Source of the DNA: Larimichthys crocea
Lineage: Eukaryota > Chordata > Actinopteri > Sciaenidae
Direction: 5' to 3'
NCBI RefSeq assembly: GCF_000972845.2
Contig: NC_040021.1
Location: forward strand, 7,173,291 to 7,237,290
Length of the DNA stretch: 64,000 bases
A program made the position numbers and the translations under genes. How positions within the stretch are numbered: position 1 is the first letter of the stretch; every line of letters begins with the position of its first letter. The notes under the pieces are model-generated. The model searched no databases and was not told the origin of the DNA. It worked only from the letters and a program-made list of their open reading frames with translations. This document shows positions 1 to 10,759 of this stretch, in pieces.

Positions 1-25
1 AATGCTGTGTGTTGCGTTCGTGCAG

Positions 26-1761
26 GTATCTGATCATAGAGAACTTCATCCCTCCAGAGGAGAAGAATAAGATCATGAACAGACTGACCTTTGATCCTGA
101 GGAGGATCAGTGGAAGTTTCAGCCTCTCGTTCCTGCTGAAAGGTTAGTGTTAGGATGTTCCTGCTCTGGCCATCCATTGAGTCAGGGTTCATGATGTTTT
201 GACCTCCAACACTCACTGCGTCAGTCGCTTTTCTTCTCTTGTCTCTGTCCTGTCATCCTTCACTGCTACATATCTTCTCTTAAGCTTCAAGAACATTGGT
301 TATTCTAATTGATTTTTTGGGGGGTTGATCCCTCCTCCCTCCGTCTATTCAGGAAATCCTCCCAGATGAAGAAAAGACCGACATCTGCAGTTGGTTACAA
401 ACGGCCAATCAGCCAGTACGCCAGGGTTGCCATAGCGATGGGAGCTCACTCCAGATACAGGGTAAGTGTGTGTTTGTGTGTGTGTGGTTTTACAAGAAGA
501 TGTCTGTTAAATGGGAAGTCGAGAAGCCACTTTAAAGGCTTAACACCTTTGTCCAGAGTTTAGTTAAAGGAACAGTCCACCAAAAGACTCCCCCACATGG
601 GGGCAATGCAGCAATCTGTAAATGGACTGTACTTATATGGCGCCTTTCTAGTCTTCCGACCACTCAAAGCGCTTTACAGGACATATCTCATTCACCCATT
701 CACACACATTCATACACTGATGGCATTGGTTGCCATGCAAGGTGCCAAGAGCTCATCAGTTTGAGGAGCTAACCATTCAAACACATTTACACACCGATGG
801 CACAGCCTTCGGGAGCAATTTGAGGTTCAGTATCTTGCCCAAAGACAGACTGGAGGGGACTGAACCGCCGATCATCTGATTAGTGGACGACCCGCTCTAC
901 CTACAAGCCACAGCCTCCCCATAAAACACAACAACCTTATAAAGTCGATCATATACACATCCATGTTTCTGTCCACCAGATGAATTCTCTTGTGGCTCGG
1001 TTTTGGTCTCCACTGGCTACTGAGGGAAATATCTGGCTTTTTAGCTGCTAAATGCTCCACTGTGCTCACCAATTAGTTGCTAACTTTGTTGTTTTTGTGG
1101 TAAAAACAAAACAAAGCCAGAATTTTTCTGTAATAAATACGGTAAAGCCATATAATTGTGGCTTACCTAATTTCAATAAAATATCTGTGTGTATGCAGGC
1201 TGAGAACATCATGTTTCTGGAGCTCGACATGACTCCTCCGAACACCGCCACACTGGAGGCAGAGCCAAACCAAAGTCACTCTCTGGACAACTCGCCCAAC
1301 AAGGACAGAGGCGTCCGTAAATCTCGATCCTGGTGAGCCTGATCAATATTTTTTCTGGTATTAGGCTTCCAGTGTACAACTTTACCTGGAGTGGTGGCTT
1401 TACTTTGTATGTAGGAAACCTGTTGTGTCTGTCTGTCTTGTGTAAATGGTTTAGAGTCAATGCATCTCTAAATGGGATTATTCAGGATTAGCCACGCCCT
1501 CTTTAGGCGGGCCTAATCTGATGGTTTATCTCACATTTGCTCAGAAGCCTGTAATCTCAGTGTTGCTAGATGATCTTATTAACCTGTGTCTAAGTTGTAT
1601 GTGAAGCTGGAGATTATACATTATCCATACTTTGATTTTAATCTCTGCTACTTCTTCTTTGTTTGTTTTGCAGGTGTCAGACTCCAAAATCCCTCACTTC
1701 CTCTTCTTCTAACGTTTCCTTGGCCGCCTGTCACACTGCCACACCCATGGCAGCACAGTAA
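26..1761 (+). CDS. kif3c: kif3c, kinesin-2 motor subunit KIF3C, 3' coding exons (partial)
   Basis: These are the last four coding exons of a KIF3C-type kinesin-2 subunit, a plus-end microtubule motor that pairs with KIF3A for axonal and ciliary transport. Exons read 26-142, 353-461, 1199-1332 and 1674-1761 with canonical AG/GT borders and consistent phases (the first begins with the last base of a split codon). Only the region after the coiled coil and the tail are present; motor and stalk lie upstream of the window. Identification rests on [59 protein letters not shown] and VRKSRSWCQ. These match the KIF3C tail better than KIF3B (FIPLEEKSKIMNR) and not KIF3A. The stop codon is TAA at 1759-1761. 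The segment between [10 protein letters not shown] and RKSRSW is more divergent than its flanks, as expected for a tail. Confidence 0.93.
618..920. repeat. teleost dispersed repeat in kif3c intron
   Basis: A block of about 300 bp in the third-from-last kif3c intron begins with ATGGACTGTACTTATATGGC and contains CCACTCAAAGCGCTTTACA, CATTCACACACATTCATACA and TCTTGCCCAAAGACA. It ends in ACCCGCTCTACCTACAAGCC followed by CACAGCCTCCCC. I recognise this as an abundant fish interspersed repeat. No intact coding capacity or clear target duplication is visible. Confidence 0.6.
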
Positions 1762-3414
1762 AGCTTTTTTTTTTTTCATTATTAATTTTACTCTTACACT
1801 TCCTCTTCTTCTTTTACTCTTCCTCTTTTTGGCCAGTGAACCTCTACTCAATGAGGCCTATACAGCTGGGACACAAACACAACACCATCATCATCTATGC
1901 TGGCTACATTCAAGAGCAGTTAAGGAAGCGATCTCGTGACAGGAAGGTGAACCTCTCAAACACTATAAAACATCAGTTCCTCCTGGTGTACGGATGTAAG
2001 GATCCACCAGAACCTCTTCTTCCTTGCATGTTTGCCTCGGATCATCCTTTTAAACCACTGGCTGCAGTGCTGGACTGTGTGTGTGTGTTATCTGTATATA
2101 CAGGGCTGTATGACTGTGAACAATACAGATCCGAAGGCTCACAAACTGCTTGAATTGCGTGTAAGATATCAGTGTAAATATTTCCTGTATTTGGGGTTTT
2201 TCGGGGCACGTTTTCTGTGTAAAAAGGTAGAGACAGGCTTAGAGAGAGATGAGAGTTTATGTTCCTGTTGGCTGTTGTAATTGAGCACAGTGGAAAATAA
2301 TGATGTTGGTCAGACGAGGTACTCTCAAACCTGAATGATGACCTTTTATCAAATCTGTTGTCTCGCATTATTCATCTGTTCTGCCACAGTGTCTGAAATT
2401 AAAAGCAATGCCTTAAAATAATCTCATTAAAATGTAAATAGTGTGGCATGTCACATTTCCAAAAATCAATGTAACTCCTTTAGATCAATGTCTAAGGTTA
2501 ATTAAACAATTAGTAACCATAGTAACAACAGTACAGTACTAAGTGAGTTTACTTACGGAAACTTGAAACTCAAAGTCTACGTACTAGCTATCTTACTAGC
2601 TCAGAAAAAGCTGGAAACCAGAGCTACAGTTACTGAATTAACCAACTCCCAACGCTACCAGTTAACTTACTGGTGAAACTATGTCAACTGACCTGAACAA
2701 AATATTATGATTTAAACGGAAACAACTTTTGACCTTTTGCATGTAGGGCCACTTAATCAAATCTTTAAAAATAATGGACTCATTGGAGAAGGCGACTCTC
2801 TGCTTTACCTCGACCTTTCATATATCAAGACATTTTGTCATGCCACAGATTTGGGGGGTCCATTTTTGTCTGAATGATGATACAAAACTGGTTGGTATCC
2901 TTGGTCCCTTATCTACCTTATATGATGATGATGATGATGATGACAAAAGCTTAATTTCCACAGCATTTAAACATTCAGGTTGGACATACAGCACAGTAGT
3001 TGTTTAACATACTGTTGGCCTATGTACAGTAAAATTTACATTATTACACCTGTTCACAGGTTCACTGTCAAAGTCGAAGCTGAAGTGTACCTTGTTTAGA
3101 CAGCAGTCTGTAGTCAGGTGTGTACAGTTTAGTGTCACAGGGTTCTTTACCTGCTAGAGGTTAAGAGGAGCAGACGGTGGGGGTCGGGCTGCCTAATTAT
3201 CACTGTATTATTGATGCCAGAGATCCAGTTACAGATGAACCCCACTGATAGGTATACCTTTACAAGTGTATAGAAACAACATTTATTACCAATGTCGATG
3301 CAAATATGGATGTTTTTAACCATTTTTACAATACTTGATACATTATATTGCCCCCTTTTAGGTAGAAAATTGAATTGAATAGAATAAAAATTGCTTGGTT
3401 TGTTTAACCAATGG

Positions 3415-3525
3415 TCCAAAATCCAAAGAATTTCAGTTTATAGTGATATTAAACAGAGACGAAACAGAGCAAATCCTCATATTTGAGAAGCTGAAACCAG
3501 AAAATGTTTGGCATTGAGGCTCTGT
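3415..3525. repeat. possible fragment of hAT-like MITE
   Basis: The stretch with ATTTCAGTTTATAGTGATAT, GAGAAGCTGAAACCAGAAAA and TGTTTGGCATT resembles the interior of the fish MITE family with ends of the type TAGGGCTGCAACTAAT, other copies of which are proposed at 19388-19765 and 51820-52078. Ends are not identifiable here. Confidence 0.3.
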
Positions 3526-4350
3526 TCACACTCAGCAATAGAGTGTAGGCTACTAAAATGATCTGTCATTAAAAATATCAGAGGGATAAAATGGCGAAAA
3601 TGCTGTTTTCAGTTATAAATAGTTATATATAGTTGTTATAAATCTGTGTCAACCTACCTCCTCCACTGTCTTAACAATTTACAGATGCACACATGAGGAT
3701 TTTATGTGTAACCTCTGGTATCCAAGTTTATTTTTTTTTTTAAACGTGACATTAAATGCTTCGTGGCATTAATGGAAAATGTTCATGTTTGTGCTGTTTA
3801 ACGAAGGTTAGAATTCATGCAACAATACCTTTAATTAAGTTACCACCAAATGGAAGTGTATAACTGTAAGTTGGGTTGAGTATCTGTAAGTGGCAACCAG
3901 CCACAGAGGTTGTGGCTCAGCGTCACAGTTTTTGAGTTTCAAACCGAGTCTTTAGAAACATGTCTATGAAAATCTGTTGTACATTTATTTTGAAATGTTT
4001 CTAAGCATGAGATAGTCTACCAGGCCACATTTCAGGGCGCCATTCGTCAGATCAAGACGTTTAAATATTGATTTTTACGAAACTATTCCAAAAACAGCTC
4101 CTTTAAATGTTATCTGGGTAACGCAGCATCAGTGGCCTCAAAATATCCATGAATTATGGGTCTAAAAATAGGGCAGACAGTGATGCAAGGATGAACGTGA
4201 TTGGGTTAAATAATTTAGGAACTATGGAAAAACAACCAGTTAGCACCAGTCTTGCCTCTTAATGTTTCTCATTTATAAACATTTTAGTCTGTAAAATCGT
4301 TCATGTACGTCTCCCATCTGTGTCAGGGCTGTATATAACATTGTGAATGT

Positions 4351-4389
4351 GTATTTGTGTGTGTGTGTGCGTGTGTGTGTGTGTGTGTG
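4351..4389. repeat. (TG)n microsatellite
   Basis: A TG dinucleotide run with one CG interruption, followed by a G-rich segment. It creates meaningless His/Thr open frames on the - strand. Confidence 0.8.
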
Positions 4390-4651
4390 ATGGCTGTGGG
4401 GGTTGTGGGGGATGGAGGGAGGATGAGAGGGAGGATGGTAGACGGACAGATGCAGGGTTTCCAAAGACAATCAGGAAGTGAGGAACGATTGTGGAGGAGG
4501 AGGAGGTGGTTACTGAGCCTGTTTCCATGGTAACCTGCCAGTAAAGGGTATTGGAATGGGGATGGGGTTTCTTTTCTGTGTATCTATATGTATGTATGTA
4601 ATGTATGTAACCAGACGGGCTGAGCTCATGTCTGGCTGACAAAAAAAATTA

Positions 4652-4676
4652 AATAAAAATTAATAAATCAAATAAA
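4652..4676 (+). promoter_or_regulatory. clustered polyadenylation signals (3 x AATAAA)
   Basis: AATAAA occurs at 4652-4657, 4662-4667 and 4671-4676 in an A-rich stretch. This is the best candidate for the end of the kif3c transcript on the + strand. Transcript data were not available, so the link to kif3c is inferred from order and orientation. Confidence 0.4.
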
Positions 4677-4699
4677 GAGACCGTCACAGACACTGACTG

Positions 4700-6290
4700 G
4701 TCGATCAGCCACGTTTGTTTCAGGTTATTGTGTGTGTTTATGTGTGTGTACTCAATCTATGCATGTGTGCGATCCTATTAGCTTCAATGGAACAGAAACT
4801 GTTGTTGCTGTGGTCCACATTAAATGCAATGCAATCACTTCATAACATGCTAAACTAAGATGGTTCACGTGTCACCTAACCGTGCACTTTGCTTATTATC
4901 AAACGTTAGTATGCTTATATGGTAAGATGATGAACATGGTGGTGTAGAATATATCACACTATCAGGTCTGGTTAATGACACATTCACTCATGCCATCTGA
5001 GTCGATTTACAGGCATAACAGAGTCTCCTCTTCACCCCTTGCCTGTCGATGTTTAATATTTTATGACCAGGGAGCAGCTTTATTAGGAGTGGGAGTACAT
5101 TTTTAATTCAGCCACACTCCAAAATCAACATCAAATGATAAACAAATTAAACCTAGATTGAGCTCTGTTCAAACGTATTACTGCACCTATGAAATAATAG
5201 AATTAATCTCTATACAGAATCCTGCAAGAATAAAATTTGAAGATGTGTGTGTTATTATTGGCCAAAAAACCCACTGACATTGAAGAGGACACTGTTAGTA
5301 TCGTTGACCTTGTTCCCTATTTAACTCCCCTCAGCACTGATCAGACCTATTTACCCAGTTTACCAAACCATCCATCTTTATGATATTTAAACCTGTTTTT
5401 TTGGGGGGGTCGGGTTAATGAATTCATAGATTATTAAGATTATAGGTTCCCTTGTTTTTGACTAATTTAAAAGAGGCTGTGCAGGTAAAAATGTGTGGGT
5501 TTTTTTTAGAGGTAACCATACATTTGAAAAGCAGCATGCAGGCCAACGCTTAGTGGTTACTAACTGGACTGATGCTGCCCTCTGCTGCGAGATGAGGATT
5601 ATGGATCTTCTGTACCAGCTCATATGGCATACTGCTTATTTTCAGCTGTAATAGACAACATCTTTACTGGTAGTGATGTGTTTACCATAAGAAAATAATC
5701 CTTTGAGCTCCAGTGGATGAAAATAAGCTTTACCTCTGTAACTTAAATAAACTCAATCTGCTTTTAAATTTCCAGATTTTATGTGTTTATAATCCAAATT
5801 TACTGACACCACACTGGACAGATGTATCAGTAAGATGTTCGTATAAATTAACGTTGAATAAATAAATCACTGCAATCCTTTCATATGTTCCAGTGTTTCC
5901 TCTAGTTGTACAGATTTATGTGGATTTGTGAAACAATCGACACATTATTTAATACAGGTTGTACCTGATAACTAATCTGTTAACTTGTTCACATTTGCCC
6001 TTATTTGCTCCCTTTGTTGCACAGGTTTAATATTAACTCATGTCTGACATTAACTGGGGCAGAAGAAATTGATTTAGGACACATAGAGTGAAAACACTAT
6101 TCACATCTGCAAACATATGCAGCCAGTGCACTTGTCTATCAATTTGACTAATAATACAAGTACAGCTTGTAAAAATAGGGTCATAATATTGAGTGAAATG
6201 TAACAGTTTAGGTGTAGTAATGTAGTAATTAATGAATTGTTCTGCAGCTCCCCCTGCTGGTATAATTGCAGACATACACACAAAGTGATC
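4700..6290. other. intergenic region, kif3c to tlr5s, no gene seen
   Basis: AT-rich sequence with short frames only. I see no exon-like block, RNA gene or clear repeat. It separates the convergent kif3c (+) and tlr5s (-) genes and may include part of the tlr5s 3'UTR. An ATTAAA hexamer on the - strand lies at 6026-6031. Confidence 0.5.
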
Positions 6291-6294
6291 TCTA

Positions 6295-6520
6295 CTTCAT
6301 CCATCCATTTTCTGTAACCGCTTATTCTCATCAGGTTCATAGGGAGCTGGAGCCTATCCCAGCTGATTTTGGGCAAGAGGAGGGGTACACCCTGGACAAA
6401 TAGCCAGTTATTCGCAGGGTACATAGAGACAAACAATCATTCACACTCACATACTCACCAATTAACCTGTTAAATGCATGTGTTTGGACTGTGGGAGGAA
6501 ACCCGGAGAGAACCCATATC
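6295..6520 (-). repeat. teleost dispersed repeat, CATCCATCCATTTTCTGTAA end
   Basis: The block starts CATCCATCCATTTTCTGTAA and contains GGAGCCTATCCCAGCTGATT, GGGTACACCCTGGACAAATA, TTCACACTCACATACTCACC and GTGGGAGGAAACCCGGAGAG. This is a widespread fish repeat that typically ends in ATGG units. Related copies lie at 33760-34010 and 55205-55290 in the opposite orientation. It sits just downstream of the tlr5s stop and may lie in its 3'UTR. Confidence 0.65.
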
Positions 6521-6863
6521 TAAACGTAACATCAACAAGTAGTATAAAAGTAAAAAAGTAACTTCAAAGATGCTGAAGAAAGTTCAGAAGCAGACACACG
6601 TTTTGACTCAATGTCATTGTTTTCTTATCTTTATGATCCTGAGAGAGTTTTTGATGCTCACATTAAAATACAAGAACAGTGATGATGTGATTACAAACAT
6701 TTACAAACATATGAACATTAATTGATATCATTGTTTCAGCACAACACCAGAGTAGATTTACTTCTATAAATCCTCTCTCTCTGTGAAGGTTCTCAGTCGT
6801 CCAGGTCGTCTAACTTGGTCATAGATCAGAGAATCCGTGGATCTGTATCTGACCACCTTGCTT

Positions 6864-9625
6864 TTACTGCTTTGTGACCTGAGCAGAGTAATCTAGCAGG
6901 GACACATGATAGAAATCAGAAGGATATTCACATCTGAGCTCCCCGATGGGACTCAGGAAGGTTACGTTGGTCTTGTTCAGCCAAGTCAGGAAGCCATTCA
7001 GGTTGTGATTGCAGTGAAATCGGTTGGTATTTAGGTTGAGGTAGCTGAGAGAACGGAAAGTAGCGGGGTCAGGGGAGGCTATGAAGTTGTTAGAGAGGTT
7101 GAGTATTTTGAGACTTTTGGGTAGTGCATCAGGCTGGAGATAAGTCAAGGCGTTGGATGAGAGGTCCATCTGCACTATGGCGGTGAGACCCTTGAAAATG
7201 CCCTGAGGAAGAGACTGTAGTGCGTTGGAGCTCAAGTTGAGACCTATCACATGTCCAAGATTGTCAAACAGATTCAGGCATTGACCCTGAGACCAAACAG
7301 ATTGCAGGGAGCTGCTATGAAGATCAAGGACTCGGACATTATTCAAACCAACTGAAACTCGCCGATTGAGCTTGCACCACCTGATGGTGTTTCCCCCAAA
7401 GAAGAGAGACTGAAGGCGTTTCATTCCATTCAGAAAGGTATAAACATCGTCCAGGTATGTTAATCTGTTGTCCTGGATGTTCAGATAGATAACATTATGG
7501 GCGAACGATGAGAGACCCACCGACGAGGTTAACTTATTGTCATTCAACATGAGATAACCTAAGCTAGGTAGAGATGCAGGGAAGCCGAGATCTTTCAAAG
7601 AGTTTCCTGTTAGATATAATGCTTTCAAGTTAGGAAGTCCATTAAATGAGTCATAACCGAGTATCCCAATGTGATTGTAAGACAGGTCTAACACTTTCAG
7701 GTTTGTCAGAGAAGCAAAAGTGTGAGAATAGATTTCCCCCAGCAGGTTGTGTGACAGGTTGAGCATTTTCAAATGTCCCTGAAGACCTTCAAAGGCATTT
7801 CTGTGTATCTGATTAACCTGGTTTTGGGAAACGTCAATGATTGCTACATCTTTTAGCTGACTAAAAACCCCCTGTTGCAATGCAAATATCCTGTTTTTAG
7901 ACAGATCCAAAGTGAGGATCGAACTGTTCGTCAGGCCTTCAAATGTGCTGCGGTCTGGATCAGGTAGATTGTTGAATGAAAATCCTTTACCAATGTGTCC
8001 TGACATTTTAAGATGGGAGATCTTAGTCCCCTTGATGGCTCTAAAAAACTGTTTTGATTTACCCAAACTTAACCCATTGTTGGACAGGTCAAGTGACTGA
8101 AAGGATATTCCTCTAAAAGGGTTCCCACATTTCTGCCAGTCAAAAAATTCATTAGACATATCCCTGAAGCGAACAGAGTTCAAGCTCAGTTTCTCAAAGT
8201 GTTTTCCCTGGAAACCAACAAGATCAGACTCACATATTTTGTCAATTGTGTTCAACTTGAGATTCAAAACTTTCAAATTAGTCATGTTCACAAAGAACAT
8301 TGAAGGCTGCAGTTTGTTTATGTTGTTACCAAACAGGTCAAGAGCCTCTAAGGAGGACAGAGGCTCTAGATAGTTCTCCTTCAGGATGGACTCCGTAAGT
8401 GAACAGTAACCCAGGTGGAGATTCTGCAAACCAGACAATCCCACAAAAGCCTTTGGCTCTAGACGAAGGCCAACGTTGGCGTTCAGCACCAGCCTCTTCA
8501 GACGTCTTTGACCGTTGAACGTGTTGTTCCTGATTACAAGCGGTACTTTCTGGGCTCCGAGGTCCAGCACCTGGAGCTCCTCCAGTCCTGACAGAGAGCT
8601 GGAGTTGATCTCACCAATGTGGTTCATCTCCAGGTACAGGTGGGTGATGTTGGGAGGGAGAGGAGGAATCCAGCGGAGGTTTTGGTAGGCACAGTTGGCT
8701 ATAGAGCCCGTTATGATGCATGATGGAAAACACCCTGGCACCTGCAAGTGTTTAAAAATATAGCCATTTAATACTTACATTTAATTGCCACATTATTTAT
8801 ATATTTATGTGTTGCATATTAGCTCAATGTAATGTTTGCAAAGTTAAATAACTTTCAGAATAAAATAAGCGCAGCACACTTCACTGTACACTCTGGAACT
8901 GCTATAATCAGATAACACTAAAAAATGAACAAAGGAAATATCTTTAAAGAGCTTCGTAAATGTCCCTTGTGTCAGATTTAGGGGTCTCTTTTTACCGAAT
9001 ACGTCAGAAATGGAATATAATATAAAAAAGTATGTTTTCATAACCACCTGAAAATAGAAATGTTTTGTCACATTAGAATGAAACCGTCTTGTTTCTACAG
9101 TAGCCCAGAAGGGACAAGCTAAACACTGGCTCCAGATAGGGCCTTTTGCATTTTCCGTTTTTTCTTCACACTGAGAAGGAGAGGGTGAGGCAAGGTGTTT
9201 GCAATCTGCAACTACACTGCTAGATACCACTAAATCCTCAACACTGGTCTTTTATATAAACTATATATTTTGAAAAATTAAACTTGAAAAGGACGAGTTG
9301 CTTCTCAGATACAAAACTGTGTAAAACATTTCTATCTATATAGTTCTATCATTCTTTAACTCCTTGGTTATAGATCAAGTCCCTACAATTCACAAAAGCA
9401 TTAAATGGTCACCATGCTTTTTCAGATATATCACGTTTCCCTGTTAATATAAAATGCCTTTTCTTTACAGGAGTTTGTTAGAAGGATAGAATATAAAAAT
9501 ATATACAGTATTTCTCTGCCAAAACACACCTGCTTTACCAAACATTGTAAAGTTTGTTTTCAAGAAGATGTTTTTACCTGTAGGAAAACACAGACGACAA
9601 CCGCCTGAAGACTCAGCGTCCACAT
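6864..9625 (-). CDS. tlr5s: tlr5s, soluble Toll-like receptor 5 (complete, no TM or TIR)
   Basis: This is a secreted flagellin sensor. In fishes a soluble TLR5 made of the ectodomain alone is established (described in rainbow trout as binding flagellin and amplifying membrane-TLR5 signalling). Exon 1 is 9578-9625 and encodes the signal peptide MWTLSLQAVVVCVFLQ. Exon 2 is 6864-8741 and starts at VPGCFPSC. The intron has GT/AG borders and the product is 641 residues. Seen in order: Cys-rich LRRNT (about 17-45), some twenty leucine-rich repeats (45-585, for example LKMLNLSHNLLGEIYSHTF and LKVLDLSYNHIGIL) and a C-terminal cap (589-635). The order of GKHFEKLSL, NPFRG, DPDRSTFEGL and LNLSHNLLGE matches TLR5, not other TLRs. 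The stop TAA at 6864-6866 falls where membrane TLR5 would continue into the last cap cysteine and the TM helix. About ten N-glycosylation sequons are present. Oddity: the cap has CNH instead of CxC. Confidence 0.93.
8930..9250 (+). repeat. dispersed repeat family B in tlr5s intron
   Basis: Contains ATGGAATATAATATAAAAAA, TCTACAGTAGCCCAGAAGGG, CTAAACACTGGCTCC, TTCACACTGAGAAGGAGAGG and TAGATACCACTAAATCCTCA. The same order of motifs recurs at 44884-45240 (reverse), 49545-49800, 58735-59220 and 61375-61590. It looks like a common percomorph repeat of about 350-450 bp. No ORF is visible. Confidence 0.6.
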
Positions 9626-9720
9626 CTTTAACGCTCCTTAAAGGAATCCAGATAAAATAATGATCCAGTTTTTGCTTTGTAAAAGTCAGAGCTGTGTTCT
9701 GCAGAGATTTCAGCTGCCAG

Positions 9721-9730
9721 CGTTTTTATC
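9721..9730 (-). promoter_or_regulatory. tlr5s: TATA-like box of tlr5s
   Basis: On the - strand the sequence reads GATAAAAACG, about 95-105 bases before the tlr5s ATG, leaving room for a short 5'UTR starting near 9695. The assignment is inferred from position. Confidence 0.4.
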
Positions 9731-9796
9731 TCGGAGTGTTTGCGCCACTCATGTGAAACGTTGCATTGACCCTGCAGCGTAAACATGACGCTGAGT

Positions 9797-9806
9797 GGGA
9801 CTTCCC
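9797..9806. promoter_or_regulatory. tlr5s: NF-kB consensus site upstream of tlr5s
   Basis: GGGACTTCCC matches the kB consensus GGGRNNYYCC exactly and lies 172 bp upstream of the tlr5s start codon and about 70 bp upstream of the TATA-like box. This fits the acute-phase, flagellin-inducible expression known for fish soluble TLR5; the regulatory role here is inferred. Confidence 0.5.
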
Positions 9807-10324
9807 TTTTGTTTTTCCAGGTTTACATGAGTATGGGAAGTACACTTGTCCTTGCTATGCACTGTTGTTGTGTTTTGGGGTTATGATGGTACATTGTTTT
9901 TTGTACAGTTGGCTGTTTTTCAAAAAAAAAAAAAGCTGATCTTGTTGTTGTTTGCAATATTGTGGAACAGATTCTTTAAAATGTGAAGCATGTGGAGAGT
10001 TCTGATATCCAGTAATGTATCAGATAGTTTTCTTTCTTTCAAGAGTGTAATTTTACAGGAAATATTGAAAGGATGTGATGGTTTGTCATGAAAATGTTTA
10101 ACTTATATTGATCTGTTAATCAATACATGTGTAAAGATATGTGTAATTCAACATATTTGTACACAGGTGGATTTGAGGGGAAACTGTTTTAGTCACAGGA
10201 TATGTTGGAAATCATTTGGTCAGATTTTGCTTAATGTGCAACTAATCAGCAGATTACGTCAAGGATTGCTTTTTTTTCACAATTTCCCCCCAAAAGGTTC
10301 CTCACTGTTGAATAATTCTCTCTT

Positions 10325-10757
10325 TTTGTTGTAGATACTACATACTACATAGTGATTTGAGGTACTTTCCTTGAGTATTTCCATTTCTTGCAACTTTATA
10401 CTTCTAGCTCCAGTATATGTCAGACAGACATATTTTATGTTTTATTCTGAAAACTGAATTTACTGTTTACTTTGGAGATTATGATACAACAGTGTATAAT
10501 CTTTAATCAGATGTGATAATAAAAGAAATAATATTCCAATTAAATGCTATAACAATATAACACTTTCAAAGAGGTTTCTCTGTCCAATGAATGACTTTTA
10601 CTTTTGATACTTTAAGTACATTTTTGCTGATAATATTTTGTTCTTATACTTTATGTTCTTCATATTTATTTTTTCTAAACAGACTATTTTTATAGAGCGA
10701 TATTGCCACTTATACTTCAGTAGAAGATATAAAGAGTAAAGAGTACTTCCACCACTG
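10325..10757 (+). repeat. dispersed repeat ending TTCCACCACTG
   Basis: The block runs from TACTTTCCTTGAGTATTTCC through ACTTTATACTTCTAGCTCC, CTTTTGATACTTTAAGTACA and TTTTGCTGATAATA to GAGTACTTCCACCACTG. This is a very common fish repeat. Related pieces lie at 11030-11170, 44764-44883 with 45894-46210 (reverse), and 63280-63560. Confidence 0.6.
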
Positions 10758-10759
10758 CA

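Larger units (their letters stand above)
1762..4690 (+). other. kif3c: probable kif3c 3'UTR and downstream region
   Basis: No coding exon is seen between the kif3c stop and the tlr5s gene. The first part is inferred to be 3'UTR because the nearest dense group of polyadenylation hexamers lies at 4652-4676. An earlier ATTAAA near 2398 could give a shorter message. Open frames here (for example 1836-2153) show no recognisable protein. A (GAT)n tract lies at about 2922-2942 and a repeat remnant near 3415-3525. Confidence 0.45.

Noticed and set aside
1836..2153. 105-codon forward frame after the kif3c stop
   Set aside because: It lies in the inferred 3'UTR, overlaps no splice pattern of kif3c and has no recognisable domain.
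6864..6866. Stop codon of tlr5s as a pseudogene-making mutation of membrane TLR5
   Set aside because: The frame is otherwise intact over 641 residues, and a TIR-less TLR5 is an established fish gene form. No TM or TIR remnant is found downstream (6000-6863).
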